A stretch of 64,000 bases of DNA from JASHVB01 sp035508435 (GTDB lineage: Bacteria > Pseudomonadota > Alphaproteobacteria > Acetobacterales > Acetobacteraceae). Made by a program: the position numbers and the translations under genes. The notes below the pieces were generated by a model that searched no databases, was not told where the DNA came from, and was given only the letters and a program-made list of their open reading frames with translations. This document shows, one piece after another, positions 42,731 through 51,999 of the stretch; position 1 is the first letter of the stretch, and the number at the start of each line of letters is the position of its first letter. The stretch covers positions 62,001-126,000 of the forward strand of contig DATJNA010000197.1 in the NCBI GenBank assembly GCA_035508435.1, in the 5' to 3' direction.

Positions 42731-43513
42731 ATGGTTGAATTCGCCCTCCCCCGCAACAGCCGCATTCACCGGGGCAAGACCTGGACGGCACCCGCCGGTG
42801 CGAAGCGCGTGCGCGAGTTCCACATCTATCGCTGGAACCCCGACGACGGGCAGAATCCGCGCATGGACACCTACGAGGTCGATCTCGACGCCTGCGGCCC
42901 GATGGTGCTGGACGCGCTGATCAAGATCAAGAACGAGGTCGATCCGACGCTGACCTTCCGCCGTTCCTGCCGCGAGGGCATCTGCGGCTCCTGCGCCATG
43001 AACATCGACGGCAACAACACACTGGCCTGTCTGAAGCCAATCGAGGAAGTGAAAGGCGCAGTACGCATCAACCCGCTGCCGCACATGGCTGTCGTGAAGG
43101 ACCTGGTGCCCGACCTGTCGCTGGTCTACGCGCAATACCAGAGCATCGAACCGTGGCTGAAGACCGAATCGCCACCACCGCCCGACGGCGAGCGCCTGCA
43201 AAGCCGCGAGGAGCGCGCGAAGCTCGACGGCCTGTGGGAGTGCATCCTGTGCTTCTGTTGCTCTACGAGCTGCCCCAGCTATTGGTGGAACGGCGACCGC
43301 TACCTGGGGCCGGCGATCCTGCTGCAGGCGTATCGCTGGATCGCCGATTCGCGTGACGAGCATACCGGCGAGCGGCTGGACGAGCTGGAGGATCCGTTCA
43401 AGCTCTACCGCTGCCACACCATCATGAACTGCACCGACACCTGCCCGAAGAATCTCAATCCGGCGAAGGCGATCGCAGAGATCAAGAAGCTGATCGTGGA
43501 GCGGGTGGTATAG
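42731..43513 (+). CDS. sdhB: Succinate dehydrogenase iron-sulfur subunit
   Basis: A 260-residue protein with the [2Fe-2S] motif CREGICGSCAMNIDG, the [4Fe-4S] motif CILCFCCSTSCPSYWW and the [3Fe-4S] motif CHTIMNCTDTCPKNLNP, all intact. It carries electrons from the SdhA flavin to ubiquinone. AAAGGAG stands eight bases before the ATG, so translation is independent of sdhA despite the intervening hairpin. Last gene of the operon. Confidence 0.96.
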   Translation: MVEFALPRNSRIHRGKTWTAPAGAKRVREFHIYRWNPDDGQNPRMDTYEVDLDACGPMVLDALIKIKNEVDPTLTFRRSCREGICGSCAMNIDGNNTLACLKPIEEVKGAVRINPLPHMAVVKDLVPDLSLVYAQYQSIEPWLKTESPPPPDGERLQSREERAKLDGLWECILCFCCSTSCPSYWWNGDRYLGPAILLQAYRWIADSRDEHTGERLDELEDPFKLYRCHTIMNCTDTCPKNLNPAKAIAEIKKLIVERVV

Positions 43514-43685
43514 CGAGTTGAGGGAACGCTGCCGGGAGCAGCGTTGTCGGAGTCGGTCACCGCAGAGCCATCTGCCGCCAGGTGTCACACCTGCCGCGGC
43601 CCGACACCGCTTGACGATGCGCACACGGAGCGCGAGACCGCGTCGTCCGCCGGCACGAGCCCGGCACTGCCATAGGGAGGCGCCC

Positions 43686-44087
43686 ATGGTCACCGTGATC
43701 GATCTCAAGGCCGAATTCGCCAGGCTGAAAATGTTGCAGGACCGCACGCCCACCTCCTCCGACGCCGACCGCGAAGGTGCCTCCGCCCGCCTCGCCCCGT
43801 ATCGCGACGGTGCGTTGTTCTCGGCCAAGTTCGCCGGCACCAGTGCCTGGGAACGCCATCCGCAGGGCGACGAGATCGTGCAGATCGTCGATGGCGCGAC
43901 CACGCTGCACGTGATCACCGCGGAGGGTCGGCAGTCGTTGGCGCTCACCGCCGGCATGATCGCGGTGGTGCCACAGAACGCCTGGCACCAGTTCGAAGCG
44001 CCGGATGGCGTATGTGTCATGACCGCGACACCACAGCCGACAGAGCATCTGCGGGTTGATGTCGAGGATCCGCGCACCGCAGGGTGA
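43686..44087 (+). CDS. Cupin domain protein
   Basis: A 133-residue single-domain cupin. Motif 1 is WERHPQGDEIVQIVDG and motif 2 around VVPQNAWHQFEAPDG, giving the usual His/Glu metal ligands. GGGAGG precedes the ATG. Substrate unknown; small cupins act as isomerases, dioxygenases or sensors. It lies 172 bases after sdhB and ends before an 18-base tandem repeat. Confidence 0.8.
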   Translation: MVTVIDLKAEFARLKMLQDRTPTSSDADREGASARLAPYRDGALFSAKFAGTSAWERHPQGDEIVQIVDGATTLHVITAEGRQSLALTAGMIAVVPQNAWHQFEAPDGVCVMTATPQPTEHLRVDVEDPRTAG

Positions 44088-44100
44088 GAGCCCGGTTCGA

Positions 44101-44274
44101 CCAACCGGTGATCCCGACCAAACCGGTGATCCCGACCACCGGTGATCCCGACCAACCTGGTGATCCCGGCCAACCTGGTGATCCCGGCCAACCTGGTGAT
44201 CCCGACCACCGGTGGCCCCGACCAAACTGGCGATCTCGACCAGCCTGGTGATCCCGACAAAGCCGGCGACGCAA
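44101..44274. repeat. 18-bp minisatellite, ten units
   Basis: Ten copies of a unit like CTGGTGATCCCGACCAAC follow one another, with the GGTGATCCC core at 44107, 44125, 44141, 44159, 44177, 44195, 44211, 44229, 44247 and 44265. Spacing is 18 bases except twice 16. It lies between convergent cupin and cydD genes. In one frame it would read as repeats of NLVIPT, but no gene uses that frame. Confidence 0.85.
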
Positions 44275-44353
44275 CGGCCCACTCGTCCTCGGTTCGACGC
44301 CTTCGAGCGGTTGGTTTCGTCACTCCGCCCAAACGGCGGAACAGCCTGGTTGG

Positions 44354-46051
44354 TTACGCGGCGCCTCGCGTCGCGACCACCTGGCCTGCCCGGATATCCA
44401 GTCGCCGGCCGCCGAACCCGTGCGCGGCAGCCGAGTGGCTCGCCAGCAGCACGGTCCGCCCGAGCGCGAGGCGGCGCAGGCTTTCGAGCACCTCGGCCTC
44501 GGTTGCCGGGTCGAGGTGCGCCGTGGGTTCGTCCAGCAACAGCAAGGGTGCGTTCTTCAGGAACGCCCGGGCGATCGCCACACGCTGTGCCTGGCCGCCG
44601 GACAGGCCGTAGCCGCCCTCGCCGACGATCGTATCCAGCCCGCGCGGCAGGGCGGCGGCGAAATCGGCAATGCGGGCGGCGCGGGCGGCTTCCTCTACCT
44701 CATCGTCGGTCGCCTCCGGGCGGCCGAAGCGGATGTTGTCGCGGATGGTGCCGGAAAACAGCGTCGGGCGCTGGCCGATCCAGGCGGTGAGACGCGACAG
44801 GGCCTGCGGCACCAGATCGGTGATGTCGGCGCTATTGATGGTCACGCGGCCGCTATCGGGGCGGATGAAGCCGAGCAAGATCTCGATGCAGGAGGACTTG
44901 CCCGCGCCGGACGGGCCGGCCAGTACCAGGGTCTCGCCGGCGGGGATGCGGAACGACAGGCCGTCGAGCGCCGGGCCGCGCGCCGGATCCCAGGTCAGGC
45001 GGACATTGTCGAAGGCCACGGTCACACCCTGGGCGGCGACGGTGCGGACCTCGCGCGGCGGCGGCGGCGACACGGCCGGAGGCAGCGCGATCAGCGCCTC
45101 CGCCGCACCGGTCGCATGCAGCCGATCCTGATAGGCGGCGGCGAAGGTGCGCAGCGGCGCGAAGAACTCCGGCACCAGCAGCAGGCAGAAGATGGCGAGG
45201 CCCGGCTGCGCCAGGCGGTGGTCGACCAACGCCAGGCCGTAGCGGATCGCCAGCACCACCAGCGCCGCCGCCGCGGCGAGGTCCAGCGTGGCGGAGGACA
45301 GGAACGCCACGCGCAGGACCCGCATGGTGCGCGCGCTGAGTTCGGCGGCCGCGGCGGCCAGGGCCTGCGCCTCGGACTCGGCACGACCCAGCAAGACGAT
45401 GGTGGCAATGCCGCGCACCCGGTCCACGAAGCGCGCCTGGAGCCGGGTCAGCGCCAGGAACTGGCCGCGGCTCGCGGCGGCGGCACCGATGCCCGCCAGC
45501 GCCATGCCGATCGGCACCAGCAGCCCCGCCAGCAGCAGCACCAGCGCGGCGAAGGGGCTCGCCCACAGCGCCGCCAGCAGCACCAGAATCGGGCCGGCGA
45601 CGGCGAAGCTGGACGCCGGAATCCAACTTGCGTAGAGCCCGTGCAGTGCCTCCACCCGGTCCACGACGATCCCGGCGAGGTCCGCCGAATGCCGCCCGCG
45701 CAGCGGCGCCGGGCCGGCATGCAGCAGGCGGGTCAGCGCATCGGTGCGCAGACGGCGACGCGAAGCCGCGCCTGCGTTGAACGCCGCCAACTCCGTTGCG
45801 TATGCCAGGCCGGCACGCAGCAGCGCGGCGACGGCAAACCCGATCAGCAGGGGAATGGGTCGGGGGCCGGCGGCAGCCTGATGGGTCATGGCGTCGGCCA
45901 GCAGGAAGGCGGCGCACCAGGCCTGGCCGATTGCCAGCAGCGTGCCAGACAGTGACAGCAGCAGCACCGGCCGAGCCGCCTTTGTCCCAGCGCGTTGCTC
46001 GCCACGCAGCCACGCGCGCGAGGCTTTCCGGTCTTGTGAGGCTCCTGCCAT
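44354..46051 (-). CDS. cydD: Thiol reductant ABC exporter subunit CydD
   Basis: A 565-residue half-transporter: six membrane spans in residues 25-310, then an ABC ATPase with Walker A GPSGAGKSS, signature YGLSGGQAQRV and Walker B LLLLDEPTAHLD. CydD with CydC exports cysteine and glutathione to the periplasm and is needed to assemble cytochrome bd oxidase. RLLHAGPAPLRGRHSADLAG in the N-terminal part fits CydD. Normally cydC follows directly; here the minisatellite and a convergent cupin gene follow instead, so cydC must be elsewhere or absent. Confidence 0.85.
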   Translation of the reverse strand: MAGASQDRKASRAWLRGEQRAGTKAARPVLLLSLSGTLLAIGQAWCAAFLLADAMTHQAAAGPRPIPLLIGFAVAALLRAGLAYATELAAFNAGAASRRRLRTDALTRLLHAGPAPLRGRHSADLAGIVVDRVEALHGLYASWIPASSFAVAGPILVLLAALWASPFAALVLLLAGLLVPIGMALAGIGAAAASRGQFLALTRLQARFVDRVRGIATIVLLGRAESEAQALAAAAAELSARTMRVLRVAFLSSATLDLAAAAALVVLAIRYGLALVDHRLAQPGLAIFCLLLVPEFFAPLRTFAAAYQDRLHATGAAEALIALPPAVSPPPPREVRTVAAQGVTVAFDNVRLTWDPARGPALDGLSFRIPAGETLVLAGPSGAGKSSCIEILLGFIRPDSGRVTINSADITDLVPQALSRLTAWIGQRPTLFSGTIRDNIRFGRPEATDDEVEEAARAARIADFAAALPRGLDTIVGEGGYGLSGGQAQRVAIARAFLKNAPLLLLDEPTAHLDPATEAEVLESLRRLALGRTVLLASHSAAAHGFGGRRLDIRAGQVVATRGAA

Positions 46052-46308
46052 ACCGGGTGCTTAAATCACCCGCACCGCAGGGCACAATCCAAGGCGCGAC
46101 CGGCTGGGCTAAAAATTCGGCAATATGGCAGACACTGTCTTGTTGCGCTCGACTCGGCACCGCGTATGATCTCGCGTGCCCCGGTGTGGTCCGCCGGCAG
46201 CCGGACACGCCGCGAACGCGACGCGATGATCAATCTCAAAACTATGCGTCTGCCGCTTTGCCAATCGCCGAAATTCCCATTGTCCAAATATCCGCAAGGG
46301 GGGAGAAC
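46052..46308. promoter_or_regulatory. Divergent promoter region cydD / HpaB-type gene
   Basis: 257 bases between divergent genes. The part from 46100 to 46300 is AT-richer than the coding DNA on either side and should hold both promoters. No firm boxes assigned. Confidence 0.4.
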
Positions 46309-47847
46309 ATGGCGACGACATTGCCATTCACCGGCCAGGAGTATCTCGACAGCCTGGATGATGGACGTGAGGTCTGGATCTACGGCGAGCGCGTCGGCAA
46401 GATCTCGGACCATCCGGCGTTCCGCAACACTGCGCGGATGATCGCGCGCCTGTATGACGCGCTGCACGCGGACCACCGCGATGGACGCGGCGTGCTGACC
46501 TGCCCCACCGAATGGGGTGGCTTCACCCATCGTTATTTCATCGCCTCGAAGACGGTCGAGGAGCAAGTTGCCGCCCGTGACGCGATCGCGGCGTGGTCGC
46601 GGTTGACCTATGGGTGGCTCGGCCGTTCGCCGGACTACAAGGCGGCGTTCCTCGGCACGCTCGGTGCCAACGCCGAGTTCTATGCGCCTTATCAGGAGAA
46701 CGCTCGCCGTTGGTACCGTTTGAGCCAGGAGCGCGTGCCGTTCATCAATCACGCGATCATCCACCCGCCGGTGGACCGCGATCTCGAACCCGGGGCACCG
46801 GGTGGTGCCGCGGATATCTGCGCCCATGTCACCCGGGAGACCGATGCCGGGCTCCATGTCAGCGGCGCCAAGGTGGTCGCGACCGGCTCGGCCCTGACGC
46901 ACTATACCTTCGTGGCGCATCATGGGCTGATCCCGGTGCGCGACAAACGCTTTGCGCTGGTGTTCATGATCCCGACCAACGCGCGCGGGGTCAAACTGAT
47001 CGGCCGGGTGTCGAACGAGCAACGCGCCGCGGTGCTGGGCAGTCCGTTCGACTATCCGCTGTCGAGCAGACTGGATGAGAATGACGCGATCTTCGTCATG
47101 GATGACGTGTTCGTGCCGTGGGAGGACGTGTTCGTTTATGGCGACATCGACAAGGCCAACAATTTCTTTCCGCGCACCGGTTTCGTGCCGCGCGCCTTCA
47201 TGCAGGGTGCGACCCGGCTGGGCGTCAAGCTGGACTTCATTGCCGGCCTGCTGCTGCGCGCCACCGAACTGACGGGGACGCGGGGTTTTCGCGGCGTCGA
47301 GGCAAATATCGGCGAGGTGATCGCCTGGCGGAACATGATCTGGAGTCTGTCGGATTCGATGGCGTCGTCGCCGGATCCCTGGACGAACGGCTACATCCTG
47401 CCGGGGGGAAAGGCAGCGATGGCGTACACCGTGCTGGCGCCCGAGGCCTATGCGCAGATCAAGAACATTATCGAAAAGACCGTGGCGAGCGGCCTGATCT
47501 ACCTGAACTCGCATGCCGCCGACTTCAAGGCGCCGGAGATCCGCCAGTATCTGGACACCTACGTGCGCGGCTCCGGCGGTGCCTCGGCCGAGCAGCGGGT
47601 CAAGCTGATGAAGCTGTTGTGGGACAGCATCGGCACCGAGTTCGGCGCGCGGCACGAGCTGTACGAAATCAACTACGCCGGCAGCCACGAGGAAATCCGC
47701 CGCTACGCATTGTTCGGCGCGCTGGCTTCTGGCGATGCCGAGCGATGGAAGGATTTCGTCGGCACCTGCATGGCGGAGTACGATCTCGATGGCTGGACCG
47801 CGCCGGATCTGGTGAATCCAGGCGATGTCAGCGTCGTGGCACGGTGA
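46309..47847 (+). CDS. 4-hydroxyphenylacetate 3-hydroxylase family oxygenase (HpaB type)
   Basis: A 512-residue FADH2-using monooxygenase. GREVWIYGERV at the start, RWYRLSQERVPFINHAIIHPP, DAGLHVSGAKVVATGSALTHY and VPWEDVFVYGD are family landmarks. It hydroxylates phenolic substrates with FADH2 from a separate reductase, which is not encoded next to it. AAGGGGGGAG precedes the ATG. The 3' end carries a 32-base tandem duplication that shifts frame and ends the protein at NPGDVSVVAR. Confidence 0.9.
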   Translation: MATTLPFTGQEYLDSLDDGREVWIYGERVGKISDHPAFRNTARMIARLYDALHADHRDGRGVLTCPTEWGGFTHRYFIASKTVEEQVAARDAIAAWSRLTYGWLGRSPDYKAAFLGTLGANAEFYAPYQENARRWYRLSQERVPFINHAIIHPPVDRDLEPGAPGGAADICAHVTRETDAGLHVSGAKVVATGSALTHYTFVAHHGLIPVRDKRFALVFMIPTNARGVKLIGRVSNEQRAAVLGSPFDYPLSSRLDENDAIFVMDDVFVPWEDVFVYGDIDKANNFFPRTGFVPRAFMQGATRLGVKLDFIAGLLLRATELTGTRGFRGVEANIGEVIAWRNMIWSLSDSMASSPDPWTNGYILPGGKAAMAYTVLAPEAYAQIKNIIEKTVASGLIYLNSHAADFKAPEIRQYLDTYVRGSGGASAEQRVKLMKLLWDSIGTEFGARHELYEINYAGSHEEIRRYALFGALASGDAERWKDFVGTCMAEYDLDGWTAPDLVNPGDVSVVAR

Positions 47848-47875
47848 ATCCGGGCGATGTCCGCGTCGTGGCACC
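47812..47875. repeat. 32-bp tandem duplication at the hydroxylase gene end
   Basis: Bases 47812-47843 and 47844-47875 match at 29 of 32 positions. The stop TGA of the hydroxylase is formed at the junction. In the second copy's frame the ending would read NPGDVRVVAPGR, probably the ancestral C-terminus. Confidence 0.8.
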
Positions 47876-47957
47876 CGGCAGGTGAGCGGCAAATTCTCTT
47901 CCCCTCCCTTGGCGGGAGGGCGGCGTCGCTTCACCTCGTGCCGCAGCGACCGCCGCT

Positions 47958-48707
47958 TCAGTACATCACGTCGCCGCCGTTCGGCGACAGACAGGCACCG
48001 ACATAGAAGCCGCCCTGCGGTCCGGCGAGCAATAGAGCGGTGGCGGCGATCTCCTCGGCGCGGCCGAAGCGGTGGACCGGGAGCGCGTCGATGAACGCCC
48101 GGCGATCGGCGGGGTCCATGGTCGCGGTCAGGTCGGTGTCGATCGGTCCCGGCGCAATGGCATTGACGCGCACGCCGCGCGGTGCCGCTTCCCAGGCGAG
48201 CGCGCGGGTGAAGCCGATGATCGCCGCTTTCGCCGCGGAATAGACCGAGGCGTTCACCGCGCCCTTCAATCCGCGCTGCGAGGCGACGTTGATGATGCAG
48301 CCGCGGCCGCGTGCCAGCATGGCGGGATAGACCGCCTGGGCCATGAAGAACGTGCCCTTCAGGTGCACGGCTACGATGCGGTCGAACTCGGCCTCGGAAT
48401 AGTCTTCGAATTTCTTGCGGATGTTGATGCCGGCGTTGTTGAACAGGAGGTCGATCGGGCCGAAGGCGGCGGCGGATTCGGCGGCGAAGCTACGCGCGGC
48501 CGCGATATCGGCCACGTCCAGCGAGCGGTGTATCGCGCGGCGGCCGAGCGCCCTGATCTCCGCCGCGGTCGCCTCGGCCTTCACGGCGTCATCGAGATGG
48601 CAGAAGGCGATGTCGGCACCCTCGGCCGCGAAGGCCAGCGCGGTCGCACGGCCGATGCCGCGCGAGCCACCCGTTACCAGAGCGATCTGTCCTGCAAGCT
48701 GCGTCAT
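47958..48707 (-). CDS. SDR family oxidoreductase (FabG-like)
   Basis: A 249-residue SDR: TGGSRGIG, NNAGINIRKKF, NVASQRG and YSAAK as nucleotide and catalytic motifs, and PGPIDTDLTATM near the C-terminus. The ending GACLSPNGGDVMY differs from the usual GQxxxVDGG. It is convergent with the HpaB-type gene. Likely an alcohol or oxoacyl dehydrogenase; substrate unknown. Confidence 0.87.
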   Translation of the reverse strand: MTQLAGQIALVTGGSRGIGRATALAFAAEGADIAFCHLDDAVKAEATAAEIRALGRRAIHRSLDVADIAAARSFAAESAAAFGPIDLLFNNAGINIRKKFEDYSEAEFDRIVAVHLKGTFFMAQAVYPAMLARGRGCIINVASQRGLKGAVNASVYSAAKAAIIGFTRALAWEAAPRGVRVNAIAPGPIDTDLTATMDPADRRAFIDALPVHRFGRAEEIAATALLLAGPQGGFYVGACLSPNGGDVMY

Positions 48708-48745
48708 TCAATGCTCAAGCCGTGCCGGTCCAGTCTGCCTTGCGC

Positions 48746-48805
48746 GCGCCCGCCGTGCCTGCGCCCGCCCGCCGTGCCTGCGCCCGCCGTGCCTGCGCCC
48801 GCCTC
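48746..48805. repeat. GC-rich 15-bp tandem repeats
   Basis: The unit GCGCCCGCCGTGCCT occurs at 48746-48760, as a 19-base variant at 48761-48779, at 48780-48794 and as a partial copy to 48805. It lies in the gap upstream of the SDR gene. Confidence 0.7.
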
Positions 48806-48970
48806 GCGGCCGATGCATGCAAGCGGCGCCGCAACGCCCCGTGGCGAATACAGGGGCGAATCCAGGCAAGCGGCGCCACCGCAACAGGGCTGCCCGGCCC
48901 TACGGCACAGGGCAACGCTCCTGCGCAAGGCAGTGCCGCAGCGCAGGCAAGCGGGGCGCCGTTGCGCCCG

Positions 48971-49510
48971 CTACTCCGCCGCGGCAGCCGTCTCCGTTGC
49001 CCGCATGGCGGCGATCTTCGCCTCGGCGCGGGCCCGGCGCTCATCGAACTTGGCCAGCCGGCGCTGCGGGTTGGGATGCACGATGTTGTCCGCCTCGCCC
49101 GGATTCTTCTGCGATCCGGCCCAGCCATGCGCGGCGATGTCGAAGATGATGCCCGACAGGTCGGTGTGCTTCACTTCGTAACCGTTGGGATTGTTCGGAT
49201 CGCCCATGATCCAGGTCGCGCCGGCATTGCGCGCGATCTTGCCTTGCTCCACCACGTCATCGACCCAGAAGCCGATATGATGGATGCCGACGAAATCCTT
49301 GCCGGTGCCTTGTGCTGCTTCGTCACTCTTGAAGTGCAGGATGGCGAGATTGACCATGCCGTCGGTCAGGAACACGCCCTCGGCCAGCGGGCCGTCGAGC
49401 TCGGTGACTTCCTGCAGTCCCACCGCCTGCTTGTAGAATTCGGCGGTCTCCCACGGATCCGCGACGCTCAGCGCGACGTGGCGGATGCGGCCTTTGGTCT
49501 GCGCGGTCAT
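48971..49510 (-). CDS. VOC family protein
   Basis: A 179-residue glyoxalase-fold protein. IRHVALSVADPWETAEFY opens module one and GIHHIGFWVDDV module two. The metal-ligand Glu position is replaced by a strand ending LSGIIFDIAAHGW. A C-terminal helical tail rich in Arg, Ala and Lys (residues 145-179) is unusual. AGGGAG precedes the ATG. Function may be lyase, dioxygenase or binding; unresolved. Confidence 0.83.
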   Translation of the reverse strand: MTAQTKGRIRHVALSVADPWETAEFYKQAVGLQEVTELDGPLAEGVFLTDGMVNLAILHFKSDEAAQGTGKDFVGIHHIGFWVDDVVEQGKIARNAGATWIMGDPNNPNGYEVKHTDLSGIIFDIAAHGWAGSQKNPGEADNIVHPNPQRRLAKFDERRARAEAKIAAMRATETAAAAE

Positions 49511-49573
49511 GGACTGGCTCCCTGCGTTATTGGGCTTCGTGGCCGAGAGCTTAGCGGCAAAACACGGCGCAAG

Positions 49574-50950
49574 CTACCCGGGCCTGGCCTCGATCACGCC
49601 GGCCTTGATCGCCTCCAGGAACAAGCGCCAGTCGCGCTCCACCTGGGCGGCGTAGGCGATGGCGAAATCGGCGATGGCGGCGTCGAACACGCCGCCCGAG
49701 CCCATATAGCCGGCAATGCGCGCCGCATCGCCCGAGCGGGCATGCGCCCGCGCCAGCGTCGCGCCGCACAGCACCGCCTGATGCGGCGAGGCTTGCTCCG
49801 CCGCCTCGCTGCCCACCAGCGCCAGGCGCGAATCCTTAAATTGCCTGACGTAGCAATGCTGGTCGTCGCCGCGATCCGCCGTCCAGCCGAGGAAAATGTC
49901 AGGCGTGGTCTGCATCAGCCGCTGACCGACCACGACGCGCTGGCCTTGGTTGGCATAGAGGCTCGGTCCGGCATAGGGCGCCAGCGCCGAGGCCGATGCC
50001 TCCTTCAGTTGCAACAGCAGCAGCCCGTCATCCGCTGTGACCAGCAGCGCGACGGCGCAGAACGTTCCGACGCTGCCGACGCCGACCACCTTGAACGCCA
50101 CGTCGGCCAATTTGTAGCGGTCCACCAATATCCGCCGTTCTTCCGGCAGGCTCAGCTTGTAGGATTCGAACGCCGCGCGTGCCGCCCGCTCGTGCGTATC
50201 GTCCACCTGCCCGGTCAACGGCATCAGCGATGGCGGGCGGGCGCGGATGCGCCAGGTGCCCCTGTCGCGCTCGATCAGCTTGGGATAGCCTTTGTTGGAC
50301 GCCTCGGTTGCCGTTTGCAGGCGCTTCAGCGCGCGTTCGCGCAGTCGCACATCCTCGATGCCGCTCAACACCTGCATGGCATCGATGCGCATGCGCCAGC
50401 CGCCCAGCGGATCCAGCTTGACGATTTCCGCCATGTGCGCGCGATAGGACAGCGCCACGGTCCGGGCGAGATGCCGGGCGGCCTTCTCTTGCTCCCCGCG
50501 TCCCAGCGCTTCCACGGCAAAGCTGCTCGCCAGCCGCTTCAGGTCCCATTCGAACGGCGCCGGCAGTGTCTCGTCGAAATCGTTGACGTCGAACACCGGC
50601 GCGCCTTCGGGCGAGGCAAAGATGCCAAAATTCGCCAGATGGCAGTCGCCGCAGGATTGCGCCCACAATCCGCTGGTCGGTGTCTCGGCGAGATCGGCGG
50701 CCATGATCGCCGCGGCGCCACGCATGAAGGCGAACGGCGAGGCGCGCATCCGGCCATAGCGGATCGGCAGCAGATGCGAGAGGCGGTGGCGATCGGTGTT
50801 GATCAGCGTCTGCACCGGATCACGGCGATTGATCGGCGCCTTCCAGGACGCGTGCAAGCTGCGCGGCACGGCCTTGCGCAGAGCCTGGCCGGCCTGGCGT
50901 CGTTCGGCGATGGGCAGGACGGCGTCCGGCAGGAGGTGCTCCAGCGGCAT
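49574..50950 (-). CDS. DUF2252 domain protein
   Basis: A 458-residue protein of the DUF2252 family: RYGRMRASPFAFMRGAA, GDCHLANFG, FDVNDFDETLPAPFEWDLKR, VGVGSVGTFCAVALL and GWTADRGDDQHCYVRQFKD. The kinase-like layout (HxN, DxD) hints at a phosphotransferase, but no activity is established. I start at the ATG at 50950; a TTG at 51013 is in frame. It diverges from an inositol-phosphatase family gene. Confidence 0.87.
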   Translation of the reverse strand: MPLEHLLPDAVLPIAERRQAGQALRKAVPRSLHASWKAPINRRDPVQTLINTDRHRLSHLLPIRYGRMRASPFAFMRGAAAIMAADLAETPTSGLWAQSCGDCHLANFGIFASPEGAPVFDVNDFDETLPAPFEWDLKRLASSFAVEALGRGEQEKAARHLARTVALSYRAHMAEIVKLDPLGGWRMRIDAMQVLSGIEDVRLRERALKRLQTATEASNKGYPKLIERDRGTWRIRARPPSLMPLTGQVDDTHERAARAAFESYKLSLPEERRILVDRYKLADVAFKVVGVGSVGTFCAVALLVTADDGLLLLQLKEASASALAPYAGPSLYANQGQRVVVGQRLMQTTPDIFLGWTADRGDDQHCYVRQFKDSRLALVGSEAAEQASPHQAVLCGATLARAHARSGDAARIAGYMGSGGVFDAAIADFAIAYAAQVERDWRLFLEAIKAGVIEARPG

Positions 50951-51237
50951 GGGCGCTTCGGCCTGATGGAAATACGCTGGATCACACCGCAACCACGCCT
51001 CACACGCAAGCAAGAAGATCGAAAATTCCGGCGTGGAGTCGCGATATTTTTCCAGTATCTGTCATCATTCTGTCATGTCACCTCAAATGCGTTACGATTG
51101 TTGCAAATGGCTTGCAAATCGATGGCGCAGACAAGGCGTGGGCGATCGGTATCGGCAATGACTCGCGCAATAGTGGCGCCTTGTGGTCCCGTTGCACCGA
51201 CGCCACTTCTGCGTGGCTTCCTGCATGGGGGATGACG

Positions 51238-51999
51238 ATGCGGGCACTGGAGGAGCGATCGGCGACCGCGTTGGCCCTGGCGAGCGAAGCCGGTGCGCTG
51301 GCCATGCGCATGCGCGCCGGCATTGCGCCGTCCCTGAAGGGACCGCAGGACTGGGTGACGGAAGCCGACGTCGCGGTGGAACGTTTCCTGTCCGAACGCC
51401 TGGCGGCGGCATTTCCGGCGGACGGCTTCCAGGGCGAGGAAGGCGGCATCGCCCGCGGCGGCAGCCTGCGCTGGGTGGTCGATCCGATCGACGGCACGGC
51501 GAATTACATGCGCGGCCTGCCGCGTTATTGCGTGTCGCTCGCCTGCCTGGAGGATCGCACGCCGCTCATTGGCGTCATTGTCGCGCCCGCCTTGGGCGAG
51601 ACCTACGTTGCCCGGCAAGGCGGCGGCGCGAGGCTGAACGGCGCGCCGATCCATGCGTCGGAGACCGCGGCGATGGACCGCGCGGTGATCGAAGTCGGAT
51701 GGTCGCACCGGCGGCCGAACCAGGCGTTCCTCGCGCTGTGTGAGCGGCTGTTGGCCCGCGGCACGGTATTGCGGCTCGGCGGCTCGGGTGCGCTGGGCCT
51801 GGCCGATGTCGCGGCCGGCCGCACCGACGCATATCTCGAGCTGCACATCAACCTGTGGGACATTGCCGCGGCGCTGGTGTTGCTGGCGGAAGCAGGTGCG
51901 TGGGTCAGCCCGTTCATGGCGGGCGACGGACCCAGCACGGGCGATGCGATCGCCGCCAGCGCACCAGCCCTCTCTCATGCGGTGGGTGAAGTGTTCTGA
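51238..51999 (+). CDS. Inositol monophosphatase family protein
   Basis: A 253-residue Mg-dependent phosphatase. FQGEEGG gives the first metal Glu, VVDPIDGTANYMRGLP the DPxDG metal site, and LHINLWDIAAALVLLAEAG the WDxAA motif. Family members act on inositol monophosphate, histidinol phosphate or PAP. The ATG at 51238 has GGGGG upstream; an ATG six bases earlier is possible. Sulfotransferases at 29399 and 30604 make PAP, which some members of this family hydrolyse, but the genes are 20 kb apart. Confidence 0.88.
   Translation: MRALEERSATALALASEAGALAMRMRAGIAPSLKGPQDWVTEADVAVERFLSERLAAAFPADGFQGEEGGIARGGSLRWVVDPIDGTANYMRGLPRYCVSLACLEDRTPLIGVIVAPALGETYVARQGGGARLNGAPIHASETAAMDRAVIEVGWSHRRPNQAFLALCERLLARGTVLRLGGSGALGLADVAAGRTDAYLELHINLWDIAAALVLLAEAGAWVSPFMAGDGPSTGDAIAASAPALSHAVGEVF

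Noticed and set aside
44101..44274. Possible CRISPR or repeat protein encoded by the 18-bp array
   Set aside because: No spacers; the frame reading NLVIPT repeats is not continuous with a supported gene, because the spacing changes to 16 twice.
47118..47885. Second frame inside the HpaB-type gene
   Set aside because: Shadow frame; only its last dozen codons are informative, as the displaced original C-terminus.
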